From Candidatus Melainabacteria bacterium (lineage in GTDB: Bacteria; Cyanobacteriota; Vampirovibrionia; 2-02-FULL-35-15), in the NCBI GenBank assembly GCA_016201905.1, contig JACQBQ010000024.1, forward strand, positions 1 through 52,918: DNA of 52,918 nucleotides. Direction: 5' to 3'. This document shows, one piece after another, positions 23,259 to 30,941 of the stretch (the stretch's first letter is position 1; each line of letters starts with the position of its first letter). Below the pieces are notes generated by a model that was not told the DNA's origin, made no database searches, and saw nothing but the letters and a program-made list of their open reading frames with translations. Made by a program: the position numbers and the translations under genes.

Positions 23259-23816
23259 TTATCTTTTTAGTTCATTGAGTATATTTTTAAACTTTTCTGT
23301 AAAACATTCAGAGAGAGATTTATCAAACTCACCAAGATATTTAAGGATGTATACTTCATCATAATTTTTGTTTTTTAAAAGAATATTTTTTATATCTTCA
23401 AGATCTCTTGCTCTACCTGCAAAGATTTTGTGGATTATTACATCTTCTAAGGCAGCAAAGTTAACCAGAACATTTTTAATTTGTACTTTGTTGGATCTTT
23501 TTATAGCTTCTAGTTCATATGGAGTAAAAGAGAAAATATAATCAACCTTAATGCTAGTTTCTTTATCTATTACAGGTAAAACCATGAACTGGTTTACAAA
23601 ATTAGCAGGATCATCTACAAGGATCTTTAAGTTAAGCTCATTTGTAATATCAACTATTTTTTTGTAGTCATTAGCTCCTAGCCCAAGGGTAATATCAATG
23701 TCTTTGGTAAGCCTTGGCTCGCCATATAAAAGCACTGCCTGACCACCTATAATCATGTACGGTATGCCAAGCTTATTAAGCTTATTAGCTATTGTTGCTA
23801 TTAGTTTTTGGAACAC
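23259..23816 (-). CDS. Nucleotidyltransferase-fold protein, 185 aa
   Basis: The N-terminus has the signature of minimal/AbiEii-type nucleotidyltransferases: IPYMIIGGQAVLLYGEPRLTK with Gly24-Gly25, then the metal pair Asp39-x-Asp41 in TKDIDITLG. A third acidic residue is likely in IKVDYIFSFTP. Later helices (FAALEDVIIHKIFAGRARDLEDI) match the family's C-terminal part. Such proteins transfer nucleotides to tRNA or protein and are common in toxin-antitoxin and abortive-infection loci. It overlaps by 32 bp a small upstream gene, suggesting a two-gene unit. It lies just outside the right att site, only 28 bp from it. The target is unknown. Confidence 0.78.
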   Translation of the reverse strand: MFQKLIATIANKLNKLGIPYMIIGGQAVLLYGEPRLTKDIDITLGLGANDYKKIVDITNELNLKILVDDPANFVNQFMVLPVIDKETSIKVDYIFSFTPYELEAIKRSNKVQIKNVLVNFAALEDVIIHKIFAGRARDLEDIKNILLKNKNYDEVYILKYLGEFDKSLSECFTEKFKNILNELKR

Positions 23817-24006
23817 TGTTTAATATATTTGCAGTTTTAATAGCTAAATCTATATCTTCAAGAGGATTTTTGATTGGTAGAACTCCCAAAGTAACTGCTT
23901 CTTTATACATTTCTTCAAAAAGGAAAAAATTCCTCGCAAAGTCTATTTTCTCCTTTGATATAAAGTTCTCCTCGAACTCTCTATACTTTTTATAGTTTCT
24001 TATCAT
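23785..24006 (-). CDS. Small partner of the nucleotidyltransferase, 73 aa
   Basis: A small, charged, helical protein (KYREFEENFISKEKIDFARNFFLFEEMYKEAVTLG region split by several Phe). Its end overlaps the start of the nucleotidyltransferase by 32 bp, so the two are co-transcribed and probably translationally coupled. The first-gene position and size are those of an antitoxin or accessory subunit, but no DNA-binding motif is visible and I cannot name a family. Confidence 0.62.
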   Translation of the reverse strand: MIRNYKKYREFEENFISKEKIDFARNFFLFEEMYKEAVTLGVLPIKNPLEDIDLAIKTANILNSVPKTNSNNS

Positions 24007-24150
24007 ATTAACTCTTAAAACCTAAAGATATTATACCCATTTTAAGCTATGGTTTAGTTAATTCAGTCCACTCATAGCCCAGCACCAGATGGAAAAGAGT
24101 TGGATAGATTGCATATTTTGTATATCGTTAGATGTTAAGATAAATCTATC

Positions 24151-24183
24151 AATTGTAAAGTTTTTATTGCTGCAATTGTAAAG
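24151..24183. repeat. 33-bp direct repeat, copy A
   Basis: This is the same as 25244-25276 apart from one base (32/33). Each copy holds AATTGTAAAG twice, 23 bp apart. Copy A begins one base downstream of the stop codon of the regulator gene at 24185-25207. Confidence 0.8.
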
Positions 24184-24184
24184 T

Positions 24185-25207
24185 TTAGTTTTTTGCCCTT
24201 TTTATCATAAACTCTACACTCTTAGAAGCATTAATTACTTGAATATTAACAGCACGGTGAGAATTTTTATATACTCTAAACACTTCATCTGCAAAACCTT
24301 GTCCTATAGATTTTACTCCTTTAAAATCTAAAATAATGTGCTTAAAGTTATCAAGTCCAAATAAAAATCTCTTGGCTTCAGAACGGGAAATATAATTATC
24401 TTTATTTTCTGATAGATGCACCATTACTTTTGTTTTATCAAATTCGTAATTTTCTCCACTATACCTGTCAAATAAATTTTTAAGAGTCTTGGTTGATCTC
24501 TGTTTAAGAGTAAACTTAACTTTTGTGCCCTTGAAATATTTTACATCTTTTAAAAAAACATCGTTTTTCTGGCTGTCTATAATTAACTGGAGTTTTGCGC
24601 TTTCTAATAAAAACTTGTCAGCTATTTTTGATGTAAAGAAAATCCCTTGTCCGGAATGATGTTTTGGATCTGTGGTTTGCTTTCCTTTAAGTAATTGTTC
24701 AACTGATTCGAAATGATCTTTAAGCTTATACTTCTTACGAATATTTTCAAAGACCCCTATACCTCTATCTATTACTTCAAATTCAAATTGACCATCTGTA
24801 CATAAAAGTTTTACATTAACAATTTTCGACTTTGAATGGTCTATCGCATTATTTAACATTTCTGTAAAAGCATAATTTGCTATTTTATATGCATTGTTTG
24901 AAAGATTTTTACTTAGTTTTATTTTTAAGGCAGCCTGGCTGAAAACTTTATCCTCATTTAACCCTTTTATTTTGTACTTAGAGATAAAAAGAACAGGTTT
25001 ATTTAAAGACTTTGCATTTGCTTGGGAATACTTAACGTATTTGGCATTATGAGTTGAGCCAACTTTGATAACTTTTCTTTCTGCAATTAATTCACGAAAA
25101 TGCTGGGCAATAGCTTGTCTTGAGATATCAATGAGCTTGTCGATATCTGATGTTCTTATTTCTCCTTTCAAGTTAAGCTGTTTAAGAATAAGTTCTTTGG
25201 TTTTCAT
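24185..25207 (-). CDS. Winged-helix / GHKL ATPase / STAS-like (DUF4325-type) regulator
   Basis: Three parts are visible. Residues 1-60 form a DeoR/GntR-like winged helix (IRTSDIDKLIDISRQAIAQHF). Residues of about 90-245 form a histidine-kinase-type ATPase: N-box EMLNNAIDHS, G1 DRGIG and G2 HSGQGIFFTSKIAD. The C-terminal about 75 residues are a STAS-like domain (RFLFGLDNFKHIILDF then SIGQGFADEVFRVY). There is no histidine phosphoacceptor domain, so it is not a classic sensor kinase. It resembles anti-sigma-like ATPase/STAS switch proteins merged with a DNA-binding head. Repeats containing TTTACA -35-like boxes lie directly upstream, so autoregulation is plausible. It is divergent from the SDR gene at 25332. 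Confidence 0.85.
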   Translation of the reverse strand: MKTKELILKQLNLKGEIRTSDIDKLIDISRQAIAQHFRELIAERKVIKVGSTHNAKYVKYSQANAKSLNKPVLFISKYKIKGLNEDKVFSQAALKIKLSKNLSNNAYKIANYAFTEMLNNAIDHSKSKIVNVKLLCTDGQFEFEVIDRGIGVFENIRKKYKLKDHFESVEQLLKGKQTTDPKHHSGQGIFFTSKIADKFLLESAKLQLIIDSQKNDVFLKDVKYFKGTKVKFTLKQRSTKTLKNLFDRYSGENYEFDKTKVMVHLSENKDNYISRSEAKRFLFGLDNFKHIILDFKGVKSIGQGFADEVFRVYKNSHRAVNIQVINASKSVEFMIKRAKN

Positions 25208-25231
25208 GATATATAAAGAAGGATTTTAACA

Positions 25232-25276
25232 AATTGTAAAGTTAATTGTAAAGTTTTTATTGCTTCAATTGTAAAG
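25232..25276 (-). promoter_or_regulatory. 33-bp direct repeat copy B plus extra half-site (operator candidate)
   Basis: AATTGTAAAG occurs at 25232, 25244 and 25267, the last two inside the 33-bp repeat shared with 24151-24183. Read on the minus strand each unit gives CTTTACAATT, whose TTTACA could serve as a -35 box for the regulator gene (start 25207, with TATATAT just upstream). The cluster lies between this gene and the divergent SDR gene and could control both. Confidence 0.6.
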
Positions 25277-25331
25277 CTTTGGTAACTTTGTATGTAAGAG
25301 TAAAAACAAAAAAGAAATTTAGGTAGCTACT

Positions 25332-26051
25332 ATGGTCCCTAAAAAAATTGCAGTTGTCACTGGAGCAAATAGAGGTATTGGCTTTGAGATTACCAGACAG
25401 CTTGCAAAAAAAGATATCCAGGTTATTCTAACGAGCCGTAATAAAACAAAAGGACTTATAGCAGTTCAAAAACTGCATGAAGAAGAAGGATTAGAAGTAG
25501 TGTTTCACCAGCTTGATGTAACTGACAGCATAAGTATCCAAGCCTTGATTGACTTTATCAAAAAGGAATATGAAAGATTAGATATTCTAGTGAATAACGC
25601 TGGTATCATGCTGGATAAAAATGACTCAGAAAATGCAAGCATATTAAAAACCAAACTTGACACTATTAGAAAAACAATGGAAACAAATACTTACGGACCA
25701 CTTGCTATTTGTCAGGCATTTATTCCACTTATGAAAAAGAACAATTATGGAAGGATAGTAAATATATCAAGTGGTATGGGTCAACTCGAAGAGATGAATG
25801 GAAATTATCCTGGCTATCGTCTTTCAAAAGTTAGTCTTAATGCACTGACAAAAATATTTGCAGATGAACTAAAAGAGCACGATATTTTAATTAACTCAAT
25901 GTGCCCAGGCTGGGTAAGAACAGATATGGGCGGTCCAAATGCTACAAGAAGTATAGAAGAAGGTGCAGAAACTGCAGTATGGTTAGCTACACTTCCAAGC
26001 AATAGTCCAAGTGGTGGTTTTTTTAGAGATAGAAATCTTATCCCATGGTAG
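25332..26051 (+). CDS. Short-chain dehydrogenase/reductase (carbonyl-reductase-like), 239 aa
   Basis: Rossmann-fold NAD(P)H oxidoreductase. The cofactor motif TGANRGIG is at residues 10-17, LVNNAGIM lies near 93, the catalytic Ser is in NISSGMG, and the catalytic Tyr-x-x-x-Lys is in YRLSKVSLNAL. The block INSMCPGWVRTDMGG follows. Its 239 aa is normal for the classical SDR class, and the end (SGGFFRDRNLIPW) is like plant and bacterial carbonyl reductases. The substrate cannot be read from sequence. It is divergent from the winged-helix/ATPase regulator; the shared upstream region carries the AATTGTAAAG repeats. Confidence 0.9.
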   Translation: MVPKKIAVVTGANRGIGFEITRQLAKKDIQVILTSRNKTKGLIAVQKLHEEEGLEVVFHQLDVTDSISIQALIDFIKKEYERLDILVNNAGIMLDKNDSENASILKTKLDTIRKTMETNTYGPLAICQAFIPLMKKNNYGRIVNISSGMGQLEEMNGNYPGYRLSKVSLNALTKIFADELKEHDILINSMCPGWVRTDMGGPNATRSIEEGAETAVWLATLPSNSPSGGFFRDRNLIPW

Positions 26052-26420
26052 ATGCAGTTTTTAATTTATTTAATAGCAACTTTCTCAAGTGCAGACAATT
26101 TTTTGCTTAGCCAAGCGTGTTTAAATCTTGCCCTATAGACATATACCTACTTTGTGTTTCTAAATTTTGCTTGGTACTTTTTCTAAGTGCATCGGCAAGA
26201 TTTATTATTGGCTTATCATTTAAATTATCTGGTGTATTAAAACCTTGTTGTGGAATTATCATGACTCTAATTCTTGGGCTTTCCATTTACATCCTTATTT
26301 AAATAATTTCAAACTCAAACAGGTTATATTTTTATAGGATTCCGGTTATGTAAAGGTTAATGAGCAATAGTACAAATAACCAAATAATAAATTAAATTTT
26401 TCTCATGTAAAAACGGGGAC

Positions 26421-26545
26421 GTTATTGCGAGGAGTCCGCCTAGGCGGACGACCCGCTTCGCCCGCCACTGGCGAGGTTCGCCAAAGGCGACCAGCGAAGC
26501 GAGGCGAGCGTGGCAATCTCAAAAACGCTAAGGAGATTGCTACGT
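26421..26545. repeat. GC-rich palindromic intergenic repeat
   Basis: It stands out from AT-rich surroundings. It contains the perfect palindrome GTCCGCCTAGGCGGAC (26434-26449), the stems CGCTTCGC/GCGAAGCG and TCGCC/GGCGA, and an outer inverted repeat CGTGGCAATCTC with GAGATTGCTACG. ATTGCGAGGAG near its left end and GGCAATCTC at its right are familiar from dispersed intergenic repeats of many bacteria. It holds no coding sequence. Confidence 0.8.
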
Positions 26546-26546
26546 T

Positions 26547-26555
26547 TGATATAAT
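26547..26555 (+). promoter_or_regulatory. Extended -10 promoter of the structured RNA
   Basis: TGATATAAT fits the extended -10 form TGnTATAAT exactly. Transcription would start near 26562. There is no good -35 box at the usual distance, which extended -10 promoters do not need. Confidence 0.6.
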
Positions 26556-26561
26556 TACTCC

Positions 26562-26751
26562 ATAGCTTTTTATTAAATGTAGACAATGGCGTCTCTTAAA
26601 AAAGACAATGGTGTCTTTCAGCTAGGAGGACACATGAGCGTTAGTGCTGTTTTTTGGCCGCAAACTCACCATTCACAAGAAAACTACAGATGCGGCCAAT
26701 TGGTCAACAATGACCTGAGTAAAGAGGGGGCATGCCCCCTCTTTCTTTTTT
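26562..26751 (+). ncRNA. Candidate structured small RNA, about 190 nt
   Basis: Between an extended -10 promoter and an intrinsic terminator lie five hairpins and no ordinary gene. Two similar ones are built on GACAATGGYGTCT (26582-26594 and 26603-26619). A 9-bp perfect stem follows, TTGGCCGCA (26654-26662) with TGCGGCCAA (26691-26699) around a 28-base A/C-rich loop, then GGTCA/TGACC (26702-26715), then the terminator stem. The next gene starts 330 bp later, so it is probably a stand-alone RNA rather than a leader. It does not match a riboswitch I know. It also contains a small reading frame with a strong ribosome site. Confidence 0.6.
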
Positions 26752-26753
26752 AG
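26634..26753 (+). CDS. Possible 39-aa mini-protein inside the structured RNA
   Basis: The ATG at 26634 follows AGGAGGA (26624-26630) by 3 bases, a strong but close ribosome site. The frame runs 39 codons through the 9-bp stem and the terminator to TAG at 26751. The product starts MSVSAVFWPQTHHSQ and ends CPLFLF, with no recognisable domain. Because the frame crosses the terminator hairpin, translation would interfere with termination, as in leader-peptide control. It could also be chance within an RNA gene. Confidence 0.4.
   Translation: MSVSAVFWPQTHHSQENYRCGQLVNNDLSKEGACPLFLF
26721..26751 (+). terminator. Strong intrinsic terminator
   Basis: A GC-rich palindromic stem (AAAGAGGGGG with CCCCCTCTTT, 26721-26744, loop CATG-like centre) is followed by CTTTTTT. 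It ends the structured RNA. Confidence 0.92.
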
Positions 26754-27046
26754 GACAATCTTACACAAACTTGTTAAGAATTAAAAAAATATAACAATTA
26801 TAAAGTACATAAAGTAATTTCTTTTTCTCTCTTACCTATCAGATTTCATACGGAACAAATACAGAGATTAGATGAAACTCTTTTTTAATTTGAATGATCA
26901 TTTACTTTATAGAAGTCAATCTAAAAAAATAAAATTATGAAGTTATTGTTGTTAATTTCCTTACTTACACTATTCTACAAAACTCTGACATAAGAAAAAT
27001 TAATTTGAAGTAAAATATTAAAAACTATACATAAGGGAATAAGTAC

Positions 27047-27066
27047 CCGGCATTTACCAATGCCGG
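27047..27066 (+). promoter_or_regulatory. Leader hairpin before the trypsin-like gene
   Basis: CCGGCATT (27047-27054) pairs with AATGCCGG (27059-27066) around TACC, just 3 bases before the ribosome site TTAGGAGG. It could affect translation start or mRNA stability. A possible promoter (TTGAAG at 27005, TATACA at 27026) lies upstream with a short 15-bp spacing. The stretch 26754-27004 shows nothing I can support. Confidence 0.5.
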
Positions 27067-27082
27067 ATTAGGAGGTTGTTCT

Positions 27083-28075
27083 ATGAAGGTTCCACAAGTA
27101 ATAAAAGCAGCAGTACTTGGTCTAATTGGTACCGGTGTTGCTGGCAATGGATATTTAACTTATCAAAATCAGCTTGAGCATACTCAAACAGTTGAACAAT
27201 TAAAACAAGAATTAAACCAGAGTAATGGTACCGTTCAAAATCTACGCAATACTTTACAAAAAGACCAGACAAGCATGCAAAGTTTATCAACTCAGATCTC
27301 TGCACTAAATAGAGAACTTGGAACCAGGATTACTTTGGATCAAATCATAAGTGCAGTAAGTCAGGTTACACCTTCAACAGTAAGAGTAGAAGGACAAGTA
27401 GAAAGGCTTAATCCATTTACAGGAGAGATACAAAGAGGTACTGTAATTGGCTCAGGTGTGATTATAATCGGTAACCATGGTGAAAGATACATACTTACAA
27501 ACGGGCATGTAACTGAAGGAAGTGAGATAAGGAGAAATGGAACCAAGGATAGTGTTTATCACATAAAGGTCTACAATGGAAGTGATTATAGAAGCCCAGT
27601 TGAGTTTGATGCAGCACCTGTAATTTTATCTAATGGAGAAAGAGCTTATTCTTCGCCCGACAAAAATGATCTTGCTCTTTTGCTAATCCCTCCAAATGTA
27701 GAGCTACCAAGAAATGTTGTATGTGTAAGAATGAGAGATATTACTCAGCATCCACTACAACTAGGAGAACCAGTTTTTGCTATTGGTAATCCATTTGGAG
27801 AAAGAGACTCCGTAAGTTTTGGACACATAAGTCATACTGACAGGCGAGCAGAAGGCTTAAACATAAATCACCACATTCAAACAGATGCACCAATTAATCC
27901 GGGTAATTCTGGTGGTGGATTATTTAGTGTAAGAATTATCGATGGAAGGCCTGTTGTAGAGCTAGTTGGTATAAATACCTGGGGATACAGAGGCAGTGAT
28001 GGTGTAGGTGGATCGATACGTGTTGATTACATACAACAAGTTCTCAGGGGTTGGGGTGTAAGACTGTCTCAGTAA
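27083..28075 (+). CDS. Trypsin-like serine protease, 330 aa
   Basis: An HtrA-type S1 protease without a PDZ domain. The N-terminus has a hydrophobic segment (AAVLGLIGTGVAGNGYL, about 9-25) as signal or anchor, then a coiled coil rich in Gln/Leu (about 31-80). The protease domain has the full triad: His142 in TNGHVTE, Asp196 in KNDLALL and Ser276 in NPGNSGGGLF. The oxyanion and S1 regions (AIGNPFGE, VGINTWGY) are normal. It is expected in the periplasm, anchored by its N-terminus, degrading damaged proteins. Lacking PDZ, it would need another way to select substrates; the coiled coil may oligomerise it. A strong GGAGG precedes the ATG. Confidence 0.92.
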   Translation: MKVPQVIKAAVLGLIGTGVAGNGYLTYQNQLEHTQTVEQLKQELNQSNGTVQNLRNTLQKDQTSMQSLSTQISALNRELGTRITLDQIISAVSQVTPSTVRVEGQVERLNPFTGEIQRGTVIGSGVIIIGNHGERYILTNGHVTEGSEIRRNGTKDSVYHIKVYNGSDYRSPVEFDAAPVILSNGERAYSSPDKNDLALLLIPPNVELPRNVVCVRMRDITQHPLQLGEPVFAIGNPFGERDSVSFGHISHTDRRAEGLNINHHIQTDAPINPGNSGGGLFSVRIIDGRPVVELVGINTWGYRGSDGVGGSIRVDYIQQVLRGWGVRLSQ

Positions 28076-28186
28076 AAGTCGATAAAAGCGTATAACAAAT
28101 AATAGATAGAACATAAAGTCAGAGCTTTTTTGTTACACTCACGATTGCTTTGTTCTAGCTTTTGCAATGACATGAGCATCTTACGC

Positions 28187-28192
28187 TATAAT
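28187..28192 (+). promoter_or_regulatory. infA operon promoter (-10 TATAAT)
   Basis: A perfect TATAAT ends 7 bases before the infA ATG at 28200. TTGCAA at 28162-28167 is a -35 candidate with a long 19-bp spacing. The predicted start of transcription (about 28199) falls at the ATG, so the infA mRNA would be leaderless or almost so. Confidence 0.7.
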
Positions 28193-28199
28193 CATTGCT

Positions 28200-28448
28200 A
28201 TGCCAAAAGACGCAATTGAGTTCGAAGGTATAATTAAAGAATCACTGCCAAATGCAATGTTTAGGGTAGAACTTGACAATGGTCATATGGTATTAGCTCA
28301 TATTTCAGGAAAGATTCGCAAAAATTTTATTAAAATATTACCTGGAGACAGAGTAAAAGTTGAGCTTACACCTTATGATTTAAACAGAGGAAGAATAACT
28401 TTTAGAGTTCAGGAAAAAAGAGGAGTAGTCAAGGAGATAGAAGAATAA
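28200..28448 (+). CDS. infA: Translation initiation factor IF-1
   Basis: This is the OB-fold factor that binds the 30S A site during initiation. The body [20 protein letters not shown], then [23 protein letters not shown] and RGRITFR, is unmistakable. At 82 aa it is about ten residues longer than usual because of a C-terminal tail ([11 protein letters not shown]). There is no ribosome site, and the promoter -10 lies immediately upstream, suggesting a leaderless mRNA. It heads the infA-rpmJ-rpsM-rpsK-rpoA-rplQ operon; the secY/adk/map genes that often precede it are not here. Confidence 0.96.
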   Translation: MPKDAIEFEGIIKESLPNAMFRVELDNGHMVLAHISGKIRKNFIKILPGDRVKVELTPYDLNRGRITFRVQEKRGVVKEIEE

Positions 28449-28472
28449 GACCTAATACGGAGTATTATAAAA

Positions 28473-28586
28473 ATGAAACATAGAGCATCAGTAAGAAAAA
28501 TTTGTGCAAAGTGCAAGATTATCAAGCGCAAGGGAAAAGTTATGGTGATCTGCGAAAACCCCAAACACAAGCAGAAACAAGGGTAA
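28473..28586 (+). CDS. rpmJ: 50S ribosomal protein L36
   Basis: The 37-residue zinc-binding ribosomal protein, translated as [20 protein letters not shown] and ending [13 protein letters not shown]. The four zinc ligands (Cys11, Cys14, Cys27, His32) are all present, so this is the zinc-containing form. It sits 24 bp after infA. The next 145 bp before rpsM hold no gene, only a weak AATTGC/GCAATT stem and AT-rich sequence that may include a secondary promoter. Confidence 0.96.
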   Translation: MKHRASVRKICAKCKIIKRKGKVMVICENPKHKQKQG

Positions 28587-28731
28587 AACATATAACGTAA
28601 TAATCAATTATCTTCCACAATGTTCATAAAGAAAGTGAAAAAATGTGTAATTGCTTGTTGCAATTGCTTAAAAAAGATAAAATTCTACCCTTGTCCGCTA
28701 ATTTCAATTTAAAATTAATTTCAGGAAAAAA

Positions 28732-29118
28732 ATGGCACGATTTGCAGGCGTAGACTTACCACAAAATAAAAGAACAGAGATCTCTCTTACATACTTATAT
28801 GGGATAGGCAGATCTTTAAGTAATAGAATTTTAGAAAAAACTGGCATTGATAAGAATAAAAGAATGAAGGATCTTACCGATGCTGAGATCAATAAACTAA
28901 GAGAAGAGATTGAAAAAAATCATCAGGTAGAAGGCGACTTAAGAAGAATTGAAGGATTAAACGTAAAAAGACTAACCGAAATTAACTGTTACAAAGGAAT
29001 GAGACACAGAAAAGGCTTGCCTGTAAGAGGCCAAAGAACCAAAACCAATGCAAGAACAAGAAGAGGTAGAAAGAGAATGACTGTAGCAGGTAAGAAACAA
29101 GCTCCAAATGCTAAGTAA
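28732..29118 (+). CDS. rpsM: 30S ribosomal protein S13
   Basis: S13 contacts the tRNAs and the subunit bridge at the head of the 30S subunit. The family blocks are all seen: [21 protein letters not shown], the helix-hairpin-helix [39 protein letters not shown], and a basic tail. At 128 aa it is normal length. It is followed 18 bp later by rpsK. Confidence 0.97.
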   Translation: MARFAGVDLPQNKRTEISLTYLYGIGRSLSNRILEKTGIDKNKRMKDLTDAEINKLREEIEKNHQVEGDLRRIEGLNVKRLTEINCYKGMRHRKGLPVRGQRTKTNARTRRGRKRMTVAGKKQAPNAK

Positions 29119-29136
29119 AAATTAGAGGAATAATTA

Positions 29137-29511
29137 ATGAAGCCAAAGAAAAAAGAAAGAAAAAATATCCCAAGTGGAATTATCCATATTCAGTCCACAT
29201 TTAATAATACAATTGTCACAGCTGCAGACAAAGAAGGAAATACACTTGCATGGTCCAGTGCAGGAGCCTGTGGATTTAAAGGTGCAAAAAAAGGTACTCC
29301 ATTTGCAGCTCAGCAAGCAGCTCAGAGCGTTGCAAGAAAAATCATTGATCATGGTATGAGACATGTAGAAGTAGAAGTGAGTGGACCAGGTTCAGGTAGA
29401 GAAACAGCAATTAGAGCACTTCAATCTGCAGGTTTAAAAGTAACTCTTTTACGTGATGTAACACCAATACCTCACAACGGCTGCAGAGCCCCAAAGAAAC
29501 GCAGAGTATAA
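29137..29511 (+). CDS. rpsK: 30S ribosomal protein S11
   Basis: S11 forms part of the 30S platform near the E site. The blocks [57 protein letters not shown] and the end [16 protein letters not shown] are standard. At 124 aa it is normal. It lies between rpsM and rpoA in the conserved operon; RAGGA-like GAGGA lies before the start (29126-29130). Confidence 0.97.
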   Translation: MKPKKKERKNIPSGIIHIQSTFNNTIVTAADKEGNTLAWSSAGACGFKGAKKGTPFAAQQAAQSVARKIIDHGMRHVEVEVSGPGSGRETAIRALQSAGLKVTLLRDVTPIPHNGCRAPKKRRV

Positions 29512-29559
29512 GACTGAGAGAATTAGAAATTAATAAAAAGCAAAGAGGAGAAGCATAAA

Positions 29560-30567
29560 ATGAGTCAGATAACAATAAAGTGCCTAGAAAACAAAACAAA
29601 CAATGATGGTTCATTGTATGGGAAATTTTTAATTGAACCATTTGACAGAGGTTTTGGTACCACCATAGGAAATTCTTTAAGAAGAATATTGCTTTCAAGT
29701 ATTCCAGGTTCTGCAATTACTGGTGCAAGAATTGAAGGAATAACTCATGAGTTTACTTCCATCCCTGGTGTTGTAGAAGATGTTATTGACATTATGCTAA
29801 ATCTTAAAGGTTTAGTAGTTAAATCTTTTTCAGATCAGCCGCAAACTCTTAGAATATCTGCAAAGGGTCCTACAACCGTTCTAGCCAAAGACATTCAGGT
29901 TCCTGCTGATATTCAAATCATTAACCCTGACTGGAAAATCGCAACCATATCAAATAATGGAAAAATAGACATGGAGATTTTTATTGAGAATGGAGTTGGA
30001 TATATTCCTGCAGACAAACAAAAAACACAAAATAGACCTATAGATATGATCCCTGTTGATTCAGTGTTTATGCCTATTAGAAAAGTTGCATATTCAATTG
30101 AAACAGCAAGAACTCCTGAGAGCACTGATTATGATCGTCTTACTATTGAGATCTGGTCAAACGGTGTTATTGAACCAACTGTAGCTTTAGGTCAAGCATC
30201 TGCAAAACTAATCGAAAAAATGGCACCTGTTGCACAATTTTCTGGTGAATCAATTAGCATTCCAACCAATGTTGAACCAGTTAAAACAGAAGTGATAGTT
30301 GATCAAAGAAAATCACTTAGCATTGAAGAGTTAGAACTTTCAGTAAGAGCTTACAACTGTTTAAAGAGAGCAAACATAAACTCACTAGGTGAACTCTTAA
30401 GTCTTTCATATAATGAACTAATGAATATAAAAAACTTCGGTAAAAAATCTGCTGATGAAGTTTTAGAAAGACTACATGCAATGGGAATGCACCTTTCTGA
30501 CGAAAACATGCCGCTTAATTATCAAGAAGACACAACAAATGTTGAAAGTGAGGCATTCACTGCATAA
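29560..30567 (+). CDS. rpoA: RNA polymerase alpha subunit
   Basis: Residues 1-230 are the N-terminal dimerisation and assembly domain (FLIEPFDRGFGTTIGNSLRR, LSSIPGSAITGARI, EFTSIPGVVEDV). Residues of about 250-320 are the C-terminal domain that binds UP elements and activators (SIEELELSVRAYNCLKRANI, IKNFGKKSADEVLERL). The linker is about 20 residues. At 335 aa it is slightly longer than E. coli alpha because of a short acidic tail. AGAGGAG precedes the ATG. The C-terminal domain could be contacted by the Crp-type regulator encoded at 51.4 kb. Confidence 0.98.
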   Translation: MSQITIKCLENKTNNDGSLYGKFLIEPFDRGFGTTIGNSLRRILLSSIPGSAITGARIEGITHEFTSIPGVVEDVIDIMLNLKGLVVKSFSDQPQTLRISAKGPTTVLAKDIQVPADIQIINPDWKIATISNNGKIDMEIFIENGVGYIPADKQKTQNRPIDMIPVDSVFMPIRKVAYSIETARTPESTDYDRLTIEIWSNGVIEPTVALGQASAKLIEKMAPVAQFSGESISIPTNVEPVKTEVIVDQRKSLSIEELELSVRAYNCLKRANINSLGELLSLSYNELMNIKNFGKKSADEVLERLHAMGMHLSDENMPLNYQEDTTNVESEAFTA

Positions 30568-30581
30568 GTGAATGTATATAA

Positions 30582-30935
30582 ATGAGACACTTAAGAAAGA
30601 GAAATAAATTATCCTTACCTGCTGATCAAAGAAAAGCAGTCTTAAGATCACTTGCTAATTCTTTTTTTAAGACTGGAGAAATCAAAACTACTCTGGGTAA
30701 AGCAAGAGCTTTACAAAGCGAAGTAGAAAAGTTGATTTCACTGGCAAGGCGTGGTGATATGCATGCCAGACGTCAGGCTGCAAGTTTTTTATTTGAAAAG
30801 GAAGTAGTAAAAAGATTATTCAATGAAACTGTTGGTACTTTTAAATCTAAAAAAGGTGGTTATACCAGGCTTATTAAAACTGCACCCAGACGTGGTGATG
30901 CTGCACCGACAGCCATTTTGCAATTAGTAAACTAA
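30582..30935 (+). CDS. rplQ: 50S ribosomal protein L17
   Basis: L17 lines the peptide exit region of the 50S subunit. The opening MRHLRKRNKLSLPADQRKA and the end TRLIKTAPRRGDAAPTAILQLV are diagnostic. At 117 aa it is normal. It starts 14 bp after rpoA and ends 6 bp before pyrD, so pyrD is likely read through from the ribosomal operon. Confidence 0.97.
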   Translation: MRHLRKRNKLSLPADQRKAVLRSLANSFFKTGEIKTTLGKARALQSEVEKLISLARRGDMHARRQAASFLFEKEVVKRLFNETVGTFKSKKGGYTRLIKTAPRRGDAAPTAILQLVN

Positions 30936-30941
30936 CTCTAC

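Noticed and set aside
26117-26302. 61-aa plus-strand hydrophobic frame after the SDR gene
   Set aside because: No ribosome site, low-complexity hydrophobic content from AT-rich DNA, and no recognisable domain.
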